From Maribellus luteus (GTDB lineage Bacteria > Bacteroidota > Bacteroidia > Bacteroidales > Prolixibacteraceae), in assembly GCF_003576475.1 (NCBI RefSeq), contig NZ_QWGR01000002.1, positions 434,001-498,000 on the forward strand: DNA of 64,000 nt, given 5' to 3'. Below, one piece after another: positions 44,480-54,175 of this stretch. The position numbers were made by a program, and so were the translations under genes. How positions within the stretch are numbered: position 1 is the stretch's first letter; each line of letters starts with the position of its first letter. The notes under the pieces were generated by a model, which ran no database searches, was not told the DNA's origin, and worked only from the letters and a program-made list of their open reading frames with translations.

Positions 44480-45604
44480 ATGATTCAACTTAAAGGCTGG
44501 ACCCGCAATACCCTGTTGATCGCCGGATTTCTGTTCATCCTTTTTCTTATGTGGTATTTCAGCAATATTGTTACCTATATCCTGGTTTCGGTAGTGCTGT
44601 CTTTCATGGGGCGGCCGCTGATGCGCTGGCTCACTAAGTTGAAATACAGACGTTTCAGGATCTCTTCCGGAATAGCAGCTTTTGTTTCGCTTTTAGTTAT
44701 CTGGATTGTTTTTCTTTCCTTTTTTCGTTTTATAATTCCGCTGCTGATCAAGGAACTGGAAACCCTCTCAAAAATTGATTTTACGGCGGTGCTGGATTCG
44801 ATTGAGGAGCCGCTGTTGAGTATTCAGAAGTTCTTCACCCGCGAGCCGGTTAACATAAACGAGAGAAGTTTTCTGGATCTCATGAGTGAAACCATCGGTG
44901 CACAAATCGATTTTTCCAAAGTCTCGAACTGGTTTGGCGTGGTAGCCGGAACATTGGGCGAGGTTTTGATCGGTTTTTTCTCGGTTTCTTTTATCACTTA
45001 TTTCTTCCTGAAAGAGCAGAACATGTTTCGGGAATTCATCATTTTGCTGGTCCCGAGTAGCCTGGAAACAAAGGTTGCGCATGCGCTCGATTCCATTTCC
45101 TATCTGTTGCGCCGGTATTTTATCGGGCTTGTGTTTGAGGTGTTTATGGTGATGCTGCTCGACACGGTTGGCCTCACCATTGTGGGCATTGGTTTTGAAC
45201 ATGCTGTTGTGATCGGCCTGTTTTGCGGAATTCTCAACGTCATTCCTTATTTGGGCCCGTGGATGGGAGCTTTTCTGGGTTTGCTGATTGGGGCAGCACT
45301 TCATATCCATGCTGATTTTATGACTGTAACCCTCCCGATGTTGGGGTGGATGACATTGGTGTTTGGACTTGTTCAGGTGTTAGACAATGTTTTGTTTCAG
45401 CCCTTTATTTATTCCAGCAGCGTAAAAGCCCATCCGCTGGAAATCTTCCTGGTGATTCTGGCAGCCGGGAGCATGGCCGGTATTCTAGGAATGATTCTGG
45501 CTATTCCGGTGTACACCATTTTAAGAGTGATCGCCGGGGAGTTCCTCGAAAATATGAAGTTGGTTCAAAAAATGACCCGCGGGTTGGAGAAAGAAGAGAA
45601 TTAG
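44480..45604 (+). CDS. AI-2E family transporter
   Basis: The 374-residue membrane protein shows the family's seven to eight hydrophobic segments, a polar periplasmic part at about 120-200 (LEEPLLSIQ-like), and the conserved GLFCGILNVIPYLGPWMGAFLG and DNVLFQPFIYSSSVKAHPLEIFLVIL. Members of this family include TqsA (autoinducer-2 export) and Na+/H+ antiporters, so the substrate is open. The ATG at 44480 is chosen because a promoter box lies directly upstream. Confidence 0.9.
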   Translation: MIQLKGWTRNTLLIAGFLFILFLMWYFSNIVTYILVSVVLSFMGRPLMRWLTKLKYRRFRISSGIAAFVSLLVIWIVFLSFFRFIIPLLIKELETLSKIDFTAVLDSIEEPLLSIQKFFTREPVNINERSFLDLMSETIGAQIDFSKVSNWFGVVAGTLGEVLIGFFSVSFITYFFLKEQNMFREFIILLVPSSLETKVAHALDSISYLLRRYFIGLVFEVFMVMLLDTVGLTIVGIGFEHAVVIGLFCGILNVIPYLGPWMGAFLGLLIGAALHIHADFMTVTLPMLGWMTLVFGLVQVLDNVLFQPFIYSSSVKAHPLEIFLVILAAGSMAGILGMILAIPVYTILRVIAGEFLENMKLVQKMTRGLEKEEN

Positions 45605-45799
45605 ATCTTTTTTCTGCGTTTTTATCTGTTCGAAAAGGCCGTTTTTATCTTGTTTTTTGCATGAAATGAAGGTGCAATTGTCAGGTGTTCAGTTAATTCA
45701 AAAAAAATTTAATTTATTAGGAACAATAGAGAGAGTCTATTGTTAATATAGGTGATTTATCCAATAAAAAGCCTTAGTTACATTGCTAAACTGAACAGA

Positions 45800-46951
45800 A
45801 TGAGAAAATATTTCGTTGGGAAAATGTTGCGGAAAAATCTGCCGGTTTTCATTTTCCTGTTCGCTGCATTTTTTTCAATTTCCAATACTATTTATGCTGC
45901 TGCCGAATCTGTGGTGACCGACGGACACTCGCAGGAGGAGGTCAAACGCGGGGAACGGTTTTTCAAAGGTTTGTTGCCGGCGAACCGGGAGTTTGCATCC
46001 TGTGTTTCGTGTCACAACCTCAATCCCGTTGATACCCTGAACTGGAATCCTTCGGCCATGGACCTGGCCCTCAAGTTTGTTGACAAGGATTTTGCCTCAT
46101 TTCAGGCATCTGTTATGAATCCCACGGGAGCGAAAATGGAGGCATCGCATGTAAATTTCAAAATTGCAGAAGAAGACCTGAAAACCGTCAAGCTTTATCT
46201 TGATAATCTGGCACACAAGGGTCCGGCTCCTGCCAAGCCCACATATTTCAACCTGATCCTGTTTTTTGCATTAGGCTTGTTGCTCACCTGGGCCTTGGTT
46301 GAGTTGATCTTCCTGCACAATATTAAATGGAAAGTTATTCCGATGCTCATTTTTGTGGGAGCTTTTGGCTGGCAGGTGAAAATGATTGTTACCGATGCCA
46401 TTAAACTGGGGCGGCAGGAAAATTATGCTCCCGATCAGCCGGTGAAGTTTTCGCACAAGGTGCATGTTGGCGACAACGGTATCGATTGTATGTATTGTCA
46501 TACCACTGCAGAGAACAGCAAGTCGGCCGGAATTCCGGCAGCCAATCTTTGTATGAACTGCCATGTTTTGATCCGGGAAGGAACGCACAGCGGCAAGTTC
46601 GAAATTGCCAAAGTGGTGGAAGCCAACGAAACCGGCAAACCCATTGAGTGGGTGCGAATTCATAACCTCCCCGATCATGTTTTCTTTAGCCATGCGATTC
46701 ATGTGGGCTCGGGTAAACTCGACTGCAAACAATGTCACGGGCCGGTGGAGGAAATGGATATCATGCGTCAAAACGCCGATCTATCAATGGGTTGGTGTAT
46801 TGACTGTCACCGCGACACAAAAGTTGACTTTGAAGGAAACGGATATTACGAACATTTTGTAAAACTGCACGAAGACCTGAAATCGGGAGCGATCGATTCG
46901 GTTACTGCCAATGATATTGGTGCCAACGATTGTATGCGTTGTCATTATTAG
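45800..46951 (+). CDS. actA: alternative complex III subunit ActA (multiheme cytochrome c)
   Basis: Alternative complex III oxidises quinol and passes electrons to cytochrome c or an oxidase. ActA is the membrane-anchored pentaheme or hexaheme subunit. The 383-residue protein has an N-terminal membrane segment and signal region (VFIFLFAAFFSISNTIYA), an N-terminal cytochrome-like part with CVSCH, another membrane helix (about 155-200), then CMYCH, CMNCH, CKQCH, CIDCH and CMRCH, six CxxCH in all. The ATG at 45800 is chosen. A GTG at 45752 would add 16 residues. It is first in actABCDEF. Confidence 0.93.
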   Translation: MRKYFVGKMLRKNLPVFIFLFAAFFSISNTIYAAAESVVTDGHSQEEVKRGERFFKGLLPANREFASCVSCHNLNPVDTLNWNPSAMDLALKFVDKDFASFQASVMNPTGAKMEASHVNFKIAEEDLKTVKLYLDNLAHKGPAPAKPTYFNLILFFALGLLLTWALVELIFLHNIKWKVIPMLIFVGAFGWQVKMIVTDAIKLGRQENYAPDQPVKFSHKVHVGDNGIDCMYCHTTAENSKSAGIPAANLCMNCHVLIREGTHSGKFEIAKVVEANETGKPIEWVRIHNLPDHVFFSHAIHVGSGKLDCKQCHGPVEEMDIMRQNADLSMGWCIDCHRDTKVDFEGNGYYEHFVKLHEDLKSGAIDSVTANDIGANDCMRCHY

Positions 46952-47067
46952 TTCAGAGTTTGAAGAAACCAAGGGAAATGCGATTGGTAATCGCGTAAAG
47001 TTCAAAATTTAATGTTGAAAGTTTAAAGAGCTAGAGATTGTAAACTAGCGCCTAACAGCTAAAAATT
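46952..47067. repeat. low-complexity word repeat inside the act operon
   Basis: The actA-actB gap contains gttcagagtttgaag, gttcaaaatttaatg and gttgaaagtttaaag, the same word family as the sufB-sufC gap. No gene or terminator is seen in it. Confidence 0.5.
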
Positions 47068-50004
47068 ATGACAAAATATTGGAGAAGTTTAGACGAGTTA
47101 AATGATCCGGTAGCATTTAAGAAAAGCGAGATCAGGCTGGAAGTGGATGCCAAGAGGGCTGTTGCTCAAAAAGCCGCCGGTTCATCCCGCCGCGATTTCC
47201 TTAAAACTTTTGGGTTTAGTGTGGCTGCGGCAGCAGTGGTTGCCAGTTGCAAACGCCCGGTCGATAAAGCGATCCCTTATCTTGTAAAACCCGAGGAAGT
47301 AACTCCGGGTGTGGCCAATTACTACGCATCTTCTTATTTTGAAGGCAATGAATATTGCAGTGTGTTGGTAAAAGTGCGTGATGGACGTCCGATTAAGATT
47401 GAAGGAAACGATCTTTCATCGGTCTCGCAACGCGGAACTTCGGCCCGGGTGCAGGCTTCGGTTTTGAATTTGTATGACGATGCCCGTTTTAAAACACCGC
47501 TGAAAAGAGGCGAGGCAACTACCTGGGAAGAGGTAGATGATTACATTGGTAAGAAACTGGCGCAATTGAACCAGGACAACAAAAAAGTTGTACTTCTCAC
47601 TTCTTCCATCATTTCGCCTTCTACCAAAAAAGTAATTCAGCAATTTCAGGAAAGATACCCGGTTGTGGAGTGGCTCCCTTACGATGCCGTTTCGGCCGCG
47701 GGAATACTCAAAGCCAACGAGCTGAGTTTTGGTGCGGCTTTTATTCCCGATTACCGTTTTGAAAAGGCGAAAGTAATTGTGGGTTTTGGTGCCGATTTCC
47801 TGGGAACCTGGCTTTCGTCGGTGGAATACATCAAAGGTTATTCGGCTGGCAGAAGGGTGCTTGAAAAAGGCGACGTTATGAATCGTCATTATCAATTTGA
47901 AACGGGCATGACGGTGACCGGCTCCAATGCCGATGTTCGCTTTCCGGTCAAGCCTTCGGAAGAAAAAACAATCCTGACAGCGCTCTATTACCAGTTGTTG
48001 CAGGCAAAGGGTTCGATGACGGTGATGGCTCCTGCCAGCCCGGTTGATATCAACGGACTGGCCGAGGATCTGCTGGCAAACGAAGGACAGTCGCTGGTGG
48101 TTTCCGGAAGTAACGACGTACATACTCAGTTGATTGTAAACGCGATTAACCAACTGCTCGGAAATTACGGAAATACTGTTTTGACCGGCAGGACACTAAA
48201 TACGCATCAGGGAATTGATGCCGATTTTGAGACTTTCATTTCAGAATTAAAAAATAAAACCGTTGCCGGGGTGCTGTGTTGGGGAGTTAACCCCGTTTAC
48301 AACCATCCGAAAGGCAGCGAACTAAAAGATTTGATTGCGGGCGTCGAGTTGTCGCTTTCTTTTTCCGACCGAAAAGATGAAACCACGGCCGCCTGTCACT
48401 GGGTTTGTCCGGAGCCGCATTACCTGGAAAGCTGGAACGATGCTGAACCCAAATCAGGAATGTTCAGCCTGGCGCAGCCCACCATCTCCAAACTGTTTGA
48501 CAGTCGGCAGGTTCAGGAGAGCTTGCTGAAGTGGGCCGGAGAAGAAACACCCAATTACTATGAATTTGTAAAAAAGCACTGGAGCGAGGAACTTTCCAAA
48601 CTTCAGAATACCAATACTGATGCCCGCATTTTCTGGAACGACACCTTGCAAAAAGGCGTTTTCGAGCCGGGAAATGCAAGTCCGGAACTTACTTATTCCG
48701 AAGCCGGACTGGGAGAAGCGTTGAGCGCTCTGTCAGAATCCAACGGCTGGGAAGTGGTTTTGTACGAGAGTGTGGGATTAAAAGACGGAAGCTCGGGCAA
48801 CAACCCGTGGTTGCAGGAATTACCCGACCCGGTGGCCAAAATCAGCTGGGACAACTTTGCTGCGGTTCCGGTAAAATGGGCCGAGGAAAACGGACTTCAG
48901 AACGAGTCAGTGATCACTATTAACGGTGTTGAGTTGCCGGTGTTTATTCAGCCCGGACAAGCTGCCGGAACCATCTCGGTGGCGCTCGGTTACGGCCGTG
49001 AGGTGGCTGGTAAAGTGGGCGACGGAGTGGGGACAAACATGTACCCCTTTGTGTCGGTTGAGAACGGAGCCAGGAAATTCTGGGTAGCGGGTGCCGATGT
49101 GCAGACTACTGCTAAAACCTTTGAATTGGCGCTTTCGCAGACGCATCACTCGATGGAAGGCCGGCCAATTGTGCGCGAAACCAATTTCAGCGACTGGCAA
49201 ATCGATCCGCGATCGGGCAACGAGTTAAAAGAAGAACACGAAAAACACGATGTAAGCCTGTACCCGGCTCCCGAATTCAAAGGGCACCATTGGGGAATGG
49301 CAGTCGATCTGTCGTCGTGTATCGGTTGCAGCAACTGTGCGATTTCGTGCCAGGCAGAGAACAATGTTCAGGTGATCGGGAAAGAAGAGGTGCGCAACCG
49401 CCGTATCATGCACTGGATTCGGATTGACCGCTACTTTTCGAATAACCCCGAGAACCCGGAAGTTTACCACCAGCCGGTAATGTGTCAGCATTGCGACAAT
49501 GCGCCGTGTGAGAATGTTTGCCCGGTTTCGGCAACTCCGCACAGCGACGAAGGTTTGAATCAAATGGCCTACAACCGCTGCGTGGGAACCAAGTATTGTG
49601 TGAACAACTGTCCGTACAAAGTGCGTCGCTTTAACTGGTTTGAATACGTGAAAAACGATGCTTTCGATTTTAATTCGAACAGTGAGTTGGGCCGGATGGT
49701 ATTGAACCCCGATGTGACGGTTCGTTCGCGCGGGGTGGTGGAGAAGTGTTCGTTCTGTGTACAGCGTATTCAGGAAAAGAAAACTGCAGCCCGTGTTGCC
49801 GGAAGAAAAGTCGAAGACGGAGAAATTCAACCGGCCTGTGTTCAGTCGTGCCCGGCAGATGCGCTGGTGTTTGGTGACCTGAACGATCCGAACAGCAAAA
49901 TTTCGAAATACTTCAAAAACGAACGAAACTACCATCTGCTGGAAGAGTTGCATACTTTGCCATCTGTAGGATATTTAACCAAAGTAAGGAATAAGAAGAG
50001 TTAA
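47068..50004 (+). CDS. actB: alternative complex III subunit ActB (molybdopterin-like and 4Fe-4S)
   Basis: ActB is the large electron-transfer subunit of alternative complex III. The 978-residue protein has a twin-arginine signal (SSRRDFLKTFGFSVAAAAVVASC, near residues 41-63). A molybdopterin-oxidoreductase-like domain follows at about 70-740. The C-terminal ferredoxin domain has clusters CIGCSNCAISC, CQHCDNAPCENVC, CVGTKYCVNNCPYK and CSFCVQR...ACVQSCPADAL, four Fe-S sites. The family's molybdopterin domain is thought to bind no cofactor. The gene follows actA after 116 nt of repeat words. Confidence 0.95.
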   Translation: MTKYWRSLDELNDPVAFKKSEIRLEVDAKRAVAQKAAGSSRRDFLKTFGFSVAAAAVVASCKRPVDKAIPYLVKPEEVTPGVANYYASSYFEGNEYCSVLVKVRDGRPIKIEGNDLSSVSQRGTSARVQASVLNLYDDARFKTPLKRGEATTWEEVDDYIGKKLAQLNQDNKKVVLLTSSIISPSTKKVIQQFQERYPVVEWLPYDAVSAAGILKANELSFGAAFIPDYRFEKAKVIVGFGADFLGTWLSSVEYIKGYSAGRRVLEKGDVMNRHYQFETGMTVTGSNADVRFPVKPSEEKTILTALYYQLLQAKGSMTVMAPASPVDINGLAEDLLANEGQSLVVSGSNDVHTQLIVNAINQLLGNYGNTVLTGRTLNTHQGIDADFETFISELKNKTVAGVLCWGVNPVYNHPKGSELKDLIAGVELSLSFSDRKDETTAACHWVCPEPHYLESWNDAEPKSGMFSLAQPTISKLFDSRQVQESLLKWAGEETPNYYEFVKKHWSEELSKLQNTNTDARIFWNDTLQKGVFEPGNASPELTYSEAGLGEALSALSESNGWEVVLYESVGLKDGSSGNNPWLQELPDPVAKISWDNFAAVPVKWAEENGLQNESVITINGVELPVFIQPGQAAGTISVALGYGREVAGKVGDGVGTNMYPFVSVENGARKFWVAGADVQTTAKTFELALSQTHHSMEGRPIVRETNFSDWQIDPRSGNELKEEHEKHDVSLYPAPEFKGHHWGMAVDLSSCIGCSNCAISCQAENNVQVIGKEEVRNRRIMHWIRIDRYFSNNPENPEVYHQPVMCQHCDNAPCENVCPVSATPHSDEGLNQMAYNRCVGTKYCVNNCPYKVRRFNWFEYVKNDAFDFNSNSELGRMVLNPDVTVRSRGVVEKCSFCVQRIQEKKTAARVAGRKVEDGEIQPACVQSCPADALVFGDLNDPNSKISKYFKNERNYHLLEELHTLPSVGYLTKVRNKKS

Positions 50005-50105
50005 GTATTCAGTAATGAGTAGTGAGATTTTGATGGGATATAAAATAGTAAATAACTAAGCCAGAAAAGCCCCTTTGGGGTTTGAGGTCAAAAGCATAAT
50101 AACTT

Positions 50106-51494
50106 ATGTACAATTCGAAGGTAAGAGGAAAACTGATCGAGGGCGATAAAAGCCTCGGGCAAATCTCGCAGGAGATCCTTGCCCCGATTCACCGAAAGAA
50201 GCCGCCACTCTGGTGGTATGCCGCCTTGCTGGTCAGCCTGAGTATGTTTGGTTTTGGACTGTATGCCAAATACGTTACGATTTCCACGGGGATTGGTACC
50301 TGGGGGGTGAATAACTCCATTGCCTGGGGATGGGCCATCATCAACTTTGTGTGGTGGATCGGTATCGGACATGCCGGAACGGCGTTCTCGATTTTCCTGC
50401 TGATCCTGCGTCAGAAGTGGAGAACAGCCATTAACCGCGCCGCCGAAGCAATGACCGTGGTCGCAGTGTTTTGTGCGAGTTTATTTCCGCTGTTACACAT
50501 GGGACGGCCGTGGTTGTTTTTCTGGATTTTTCCTTACCCGAATACCCGGGGCCCTTTGTGGGTGAACTTTAATTCACCGCTTTTCTGGGACTTTGTGGCC
50601 ATTTCGGCTTACCTTCTTATATCTGCCAGTTTTTGGTACTTCGGAATGGTGCCTGACTTTGCGACCATTCGCGACACTGCCAAATCGAAGGTAAAAAAAG
50701 CAGTTTACGGTTTCTTCTCGTTTGGATGGACCGGATCGAGCAAAGAGTGGCTGCGTTTCGAAGGATTGAGTTTTGTGCTGGGTGGTATCGCCGCGGTATT
50801 GGTGGTATCGGTTCACTCGATCGTTTCTACCGACTTTGCGGTTTCTGTGAAACCCGGCTGGCATACAACCATCTTTCCGCCTTACTTTGTGGTGGGTGCT
50901 ATTTTCTCAGGTTTTGCGATGGTACTGACACTGGTAATTACCATGCGCGGCCTCTATAAAATGAACGATTTTATTACCGACTCACACGTTGATGCAGTGT
51001 GCCGCATCCTGATCTTTATTTCGCTGATCATGGGAACGGCTTATGTTACCGAGGTATTTATGGCCTGGTATTCTGCCAACGATTACGAGTTTTCGCTCTT
51101 TTTCAGAACCCGGTTATTCGGGGAATATGCTTTCCAGTTCTGGGCTATGTTTATTGCCAATGCGGTTATTCCGCAGTTGTTCTGGTTCAAGGCTGTTCGC
51201 CGCCGGATGTGGGTCGTGTTTATCATCTCAATTATCATCAACATTGGTATGTGGTTCGAGCGTTTTAACATTGTGGTTACTTCGCTAAGCCGCGATTACC
51301 TGCCTTCTGCCTGGGCGTCGTATTCGCCTACCTGGGTGGAGATCGCCTTTTTCACCGGAACGATCGGTATGTTTATTACCGGGGTCTTGCTGTTCTTCCG
51401 CTATATCCCGATGATCGCTATTTCGGAACTGAAATCGGTGGCTAAATTTGATAAACCCAACAACGGACAACTAAAATCTACCGGCCATGAGTAA
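50106..51494 (+). CDS. actC: alternative complex III subunit ActC (NrfD-like)
   Basis: The 462-residue integral membrane protein has about ten hydrophobic helices and belongs to the NrfD/PsrC family. In alternative complex III this subunit holds a quinol site. Typical parts are WGVNNSIAWGWAIINFVWWIGIGHAGT and the segment RAAEAMTVVAVFCASLFPLLHMGRPW, read across residues about 60-130. It overlaps the next gene (actD) by 8 nt, so the two are translationally coupled. Confidence 0.95.
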   Translation: MYNSKVRGKLIEGDKSLGQISQEILAPIHRKKPPLWWYAALLVSLSMFGFGLYAKYVTISTGIGTWGVNNSIAWGWAIINFVWWIGIGHAGTAFSIFLLILRQKWRTAINRAAEAMTVVAVFCASLFPLLHMGRPWLFFWIFPYPNTRGPLWVNFNSPLFWDFVAISAYLLISASFWYFGMVPDFATIRDTAKSKVKKAVYGFFSFGWTGSSKEWLRFEGLSFVLGGIAAVLVVSVHSIVSTDFAVSVKPGWHTTIFPPYFVVGAIFSGFAMVLTLVITMRGLYKMNDFITDSHVDAVCRILIFISLIMGTAYVTEVFMAWYSANDYEFSLFFRTRLFGEYAFQFWAMFIANAVIPQLFWFKAVRRRMWVVFIISIIINIGMWFERFNIVVTSLSRDYLPSAWASYSPTWVEIAFFTGTIGMFITGVLLFFRYIPMIAISELKSVAKFDKPNNGQLKSTGHE

Positions 51495-51984
51495 GAAGTA
51501 TATTCTGGGAGTTTTCAACGATGAGGCAACTTTGGTGGATGCTTTCGAAAAGATCAAAGCCAAAGGAATTTTACCGACTGAAGTGTATACTCCTTATCCG
51601 ATTCACGAAATTCTGGAGGGAATGGGAAAGAAAACCCGGATCACTCACGCGGCTTTCTTCTACGGTTTGTTTGCTGCTGTCGGGATTCTGAGTTTCCTGA
51701 CTTACGCAGCGGTGATCGACTGGCCGCTTCATTACGGTGGAAAGCCTTTTAACGCCTTCCCTTCGTTTATTGTGGTAACCATTGTGGCTACCATCCTTTC
51801 GATCACTTTGCTTACTCTGTTTACTTTTTCCGCAAGGGCAAAGATATTTCCGGGGAAAAAAGCTGAGATTTTTCATGAACGTGCCACCGACGACAAGTTT
51901 GTAATCGTGCTCGATACTGAAAACCTGGGCGACAACGCAAAGGCTGTAGAGGAAATTATCAGGGAACACGGAGAAGTAGAGTAA
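51487..51984 (+). CDS. actD: alternative complex III subunit ActD (DUF3341)
   Basis: The 165-residue DUF3341 protein has two membrane helices (about 57-80 and 97-118) and a cytoplasmic N-terminal part opening KYILGVFNDEATLVDAFEKIK, then EVYTPYPIHEILEGMG. It is a structural subunit of alternative complex III. It starts inside the end of actC (8-nt overlap). Confidence 0.93.
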   Translation: MSKKYILGVFNDEATLVDAFEKIKAKGILPTEVYTPYPIHEILEGMGKKTRITHAAFFYGLFAAVGILSFLTYAAVIDWPLHYGGKPFNAFPSFIVVTIVATILSITLLTLFTFSARAKIFPGKKAEIFHERATDDKFVIVLDTENLGDNAKAVEEIIREHGEVE

Positions 51985-52040
51985 TGCAAAGATAAGTATG
52001 GAGACAAGGAGATATGAGTATTGAGACTAAATCAGATACA

Positions 52041-52607
52041 ATGAATTTCATCAAAAAAACAAGGTTTTCTTTTGCCTTTTTACTTTTTGCTTTTGCCTTC
52101 ACCTCGTGCGATTACGACCGCCGGGCTACGGGCTGGCAGTATTTCGACGATATGGTGGAATCATCGGCCTACGAAAGCTACACGCCTAATCCGAATTTTA
52201 AGGACGGGAAAACCATGCAGCCACCGGTGGCCGGGACCATTCCCCGCGGGATGATGCCTTATCCTTATCAGAAAACGGATGAAGATCGTGCGCTGGCAGC
52301 CCAGACACTGGTAAGCGAAGTTCCGCTGACGGAAGACAATCTGACACGCGGTAAAAAGCAATACGACATTTACTGTGCACAATGCCACGGCGAAAAGGGC
52401 GATGGACAGGGACAGTTATTTGTACGAAAAAAGTACACCTATCCGCCGGCCAGTTTGCTCAGCGAAAAGATGAGGGCCAACCCGGAGGCCGATATTTACC
52501 ACGTAATTACCGTGGGCTACGGAATTATGGCAGAACACGGTTCGATGCTTTCGCCCGACGACCGCTGGAAGATTGCGATGTATATTAAAAACGAGTTACA
52601 GAAATAG
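52041..52607 (+). CDS. actE: alternative complex III subunit ActE (mono-heme lipoprotein cytochrome c)
   Basis: The 188-residue cytochrome has a lipoprotein signal ending FAFTSC (Cys23 of the chosen start), a heme site CAQCH at about residue 111-115 and a likely Met ligand in HGSM. The ATG at 52041 (MNFIKKTRFSF) is preferred. An ATG at 52014 would put nine hydrophilic residues before the signal peptide and has its AAGGAG too close to the start. Confidence 0.93.
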   Translation: MNFIKKTRFSFAFLLFAFAFTSCDYDRRATGWQYFDDMVESSAYESYTPNPNFKDGKTMQPPVAGTIPRGMMPYPYQKTDEDRALAAQTLVSEVPLTEDNLTRGKKQYDIYCAQCHGEKGDGQGQLFVRKKYTYPPASLLSEKMRANPEADIYHVITVGYGIMAEHGSMLSPDDRWKIAMYIKNELQK

Positions 52608-52625
52608 TTTTCAAAATATCCGATT

Positions 52626-53786
52626 ATGGAAGAGAGAGTTGTTCTTTCAAAGAAATTTAAATTACTCACGTATGTGCTCATCGGAATTGGGGTGCTTTCG
52701 TTTGCACTGGGCTTTGTGTTCGATGCCAAACGTACGTGGGCCAATTACCTGTTGAACAATTATTATTTCGTGTCGCTGGCAGTGGGGGCCGCCTTTTTTG
52801 GGGCTATCCAGTACATCACGCAGTCGGGATGGTCGGCCATGTTTAAACGGGTGCCCGAAGCCCTGGCTTCCTATTTCCCATACGCAGCGGGCTTTTTCGT
52901 GTTGATGTATTTCGGAATGCATTCGATTTACGAATGGACCCACGACGAAGTAGTTCAGCACGATCATTTGTTGCAGTTCAAATCGCCTTACCTGAACATT
53001 CCCTTCTTTTTTATCCGGGTGGTGGTATTTTTTGCACTGTGGATAATCATGTCGCGGTTGTTGCGCAAGCTTTCTTTACAGGAAGATGAGCACGGAGGTA
53101 TGGAGTATTTCAAGAAATCGGAACGGTATTCCAAGATATTTATATTCATCATCGCCTTTTCATTCAGCTTGTTTGGAGTTGATATGCTGATGTCGCTCGA
53201 ACCGCACTGGTACAGCACGCTGTTTGCCGGCAAAAGTTTTATTGCCGGGTTGTTGCATGCTTCGTCCATCATGGCGCTGATCGTGATTCTGCTCTCAAAA
53301 CAAGGATATTACAAGCAGCTGAACGGAAGCCACCTGCACGACTTTACCCGTTATATTTTTATGGCGAGCATCGTTTGGGGCTATTTTAATTTTGCTGAAT
53401 TCATGCTGATTTGGTATGGCAACATTCCCGAAGAAACCATGTGGTTTGTAAAGCGTTGGGAAGGAACCTACAAGATTCTGTTCTTTGCAAACATCATTCT
53501 CAACTGGGCCGTACCGTTCCTGGTTTTGATGCCGCGTAAATCTTCGCGCAGTAAAATGATCATCCTTCCGGTGGTATTGTTGCTGATCATCGGGCAATAT
53601 ACCGAGCTGTACTATATTATTTGGCCGGCAACGGTTCACGAAGCCAAATTTGGCTTGCTCGAAATCGGTACTTTCCTTGGCTATGCGGGCTTGTTTGCAT
53701 GGGTAGTTGGAACTGCCCTGACAAAAGCTTCGCTGGTTCCCAAAAATCATCCGTACTTACAGGAAAGTATCCATCATCATTTTTAG
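52626..53786 (+). CDS. actF: alternative complex III subunit ActF (NrfD-like)
   Basis: The 386-residue membrane protein has about ten hydrophobic helices. ActF is a shorter relative of ActC and a structural subunit. Typical parts are FKRVPEALASYFPYAAGFFVLMYFG, KSERYSKIFIFIIAFSFSLFGVDMLMSLEPHWYST split over the helices, and RYIFMASIVWGYFNFAEFMLIWYGNIPEET. It is the last gene of the operon and is followed by a terminator. No cytochrome oxidase genes follow. Confidence 0.94.
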   Translation: MEERVVLSKKFKLLTYVLIGIGVLSFALGFVFDAKRTWANYLLNNYYFVSLAVGAAFFGAIQYITQSGWSAMFKRVPEALASYFPYAAGFFVLMYFGMHSIYEWTHDEVVQHDHLLQFKSPYLNIPFFFIRVVVFFALWIIMSRLLRKLSLQEDEHGGMEYFKKSERYSKIFIFIIAFSFSLFGVDMLMSLEPHWYSTLFAGKSFIAGLLHASSIMALIVILLSKQGYYKQLNGSHLHDFTRYIFMASIVWGYFNFAEFMLIWYGNIPEETMWFVKRWEGTYKILFFANIILNWAVPFLVLMPRKSSRSKMIILPVVLLLIIGQYTELYYIIWPATVHEAKFGLLEIGTFLGYAGLFAWVVGTALTKASLVPKNHPYLQESIHHHF

Positions 53787-54175
53787 AATTATTGGTTAAA
53801 CAGAATAAACGTTTCATCACTGCGCATTCCGTTTTCGGGGTGCGCTTTTTGTTTGTATGGGAAATGCTTGAATGAGCTGCGAGCCTTGAGCTTTGAGCCC
53901 CGAGTCACGACCTCTTTTTTATGACTCCATCCGCTAAAATATGCCGGGCAGACTTCTAATTCAGTGTTGCTCTGTGTCTACTCTGTGCCCTCTGTGGTTA
54001 AAAGATAAAAGACAGTAGATTTTTTTGTGTTTTAGGCTGCACTCAAATGCCGTTTCCCCTAAAATGGAAAGATGCTAAAGTGTTATTGAACATATTTCAG
54101 CAAACCAGTACCCCAATTTTGTTGGAAAAAACTTCTGTTCGATTAAATTAGCTGAAAACTACAAATTCTTTTCCC
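53787..54175. other. non-coding region act operon / NfeD gene
   Basis: It contains the actF terminator and then, at 53868-53910, gagctgcgagccttgagc-type words. At 53970-54005 there is ctctgtgtctactctgtgccctctgtggtt, a word of the kind common between genes in related genomes. No gene is seen. Confidence 0.55.
53822..53851 (+). terminator. terminator of the act operon
   Basis: GCGCATTCCG pairs with CGGGGTGCGC (two G-T pairs) over loop TTTT and is followed by TTTTTG. Confidence 0.75.

Noticed and set aside
50063-50083. Terminator between actB and actC
   Set aside because: The stem GCCCC-ttt-GGGG is short and lacks a T-tract. The actC gene is needed in the same complex.
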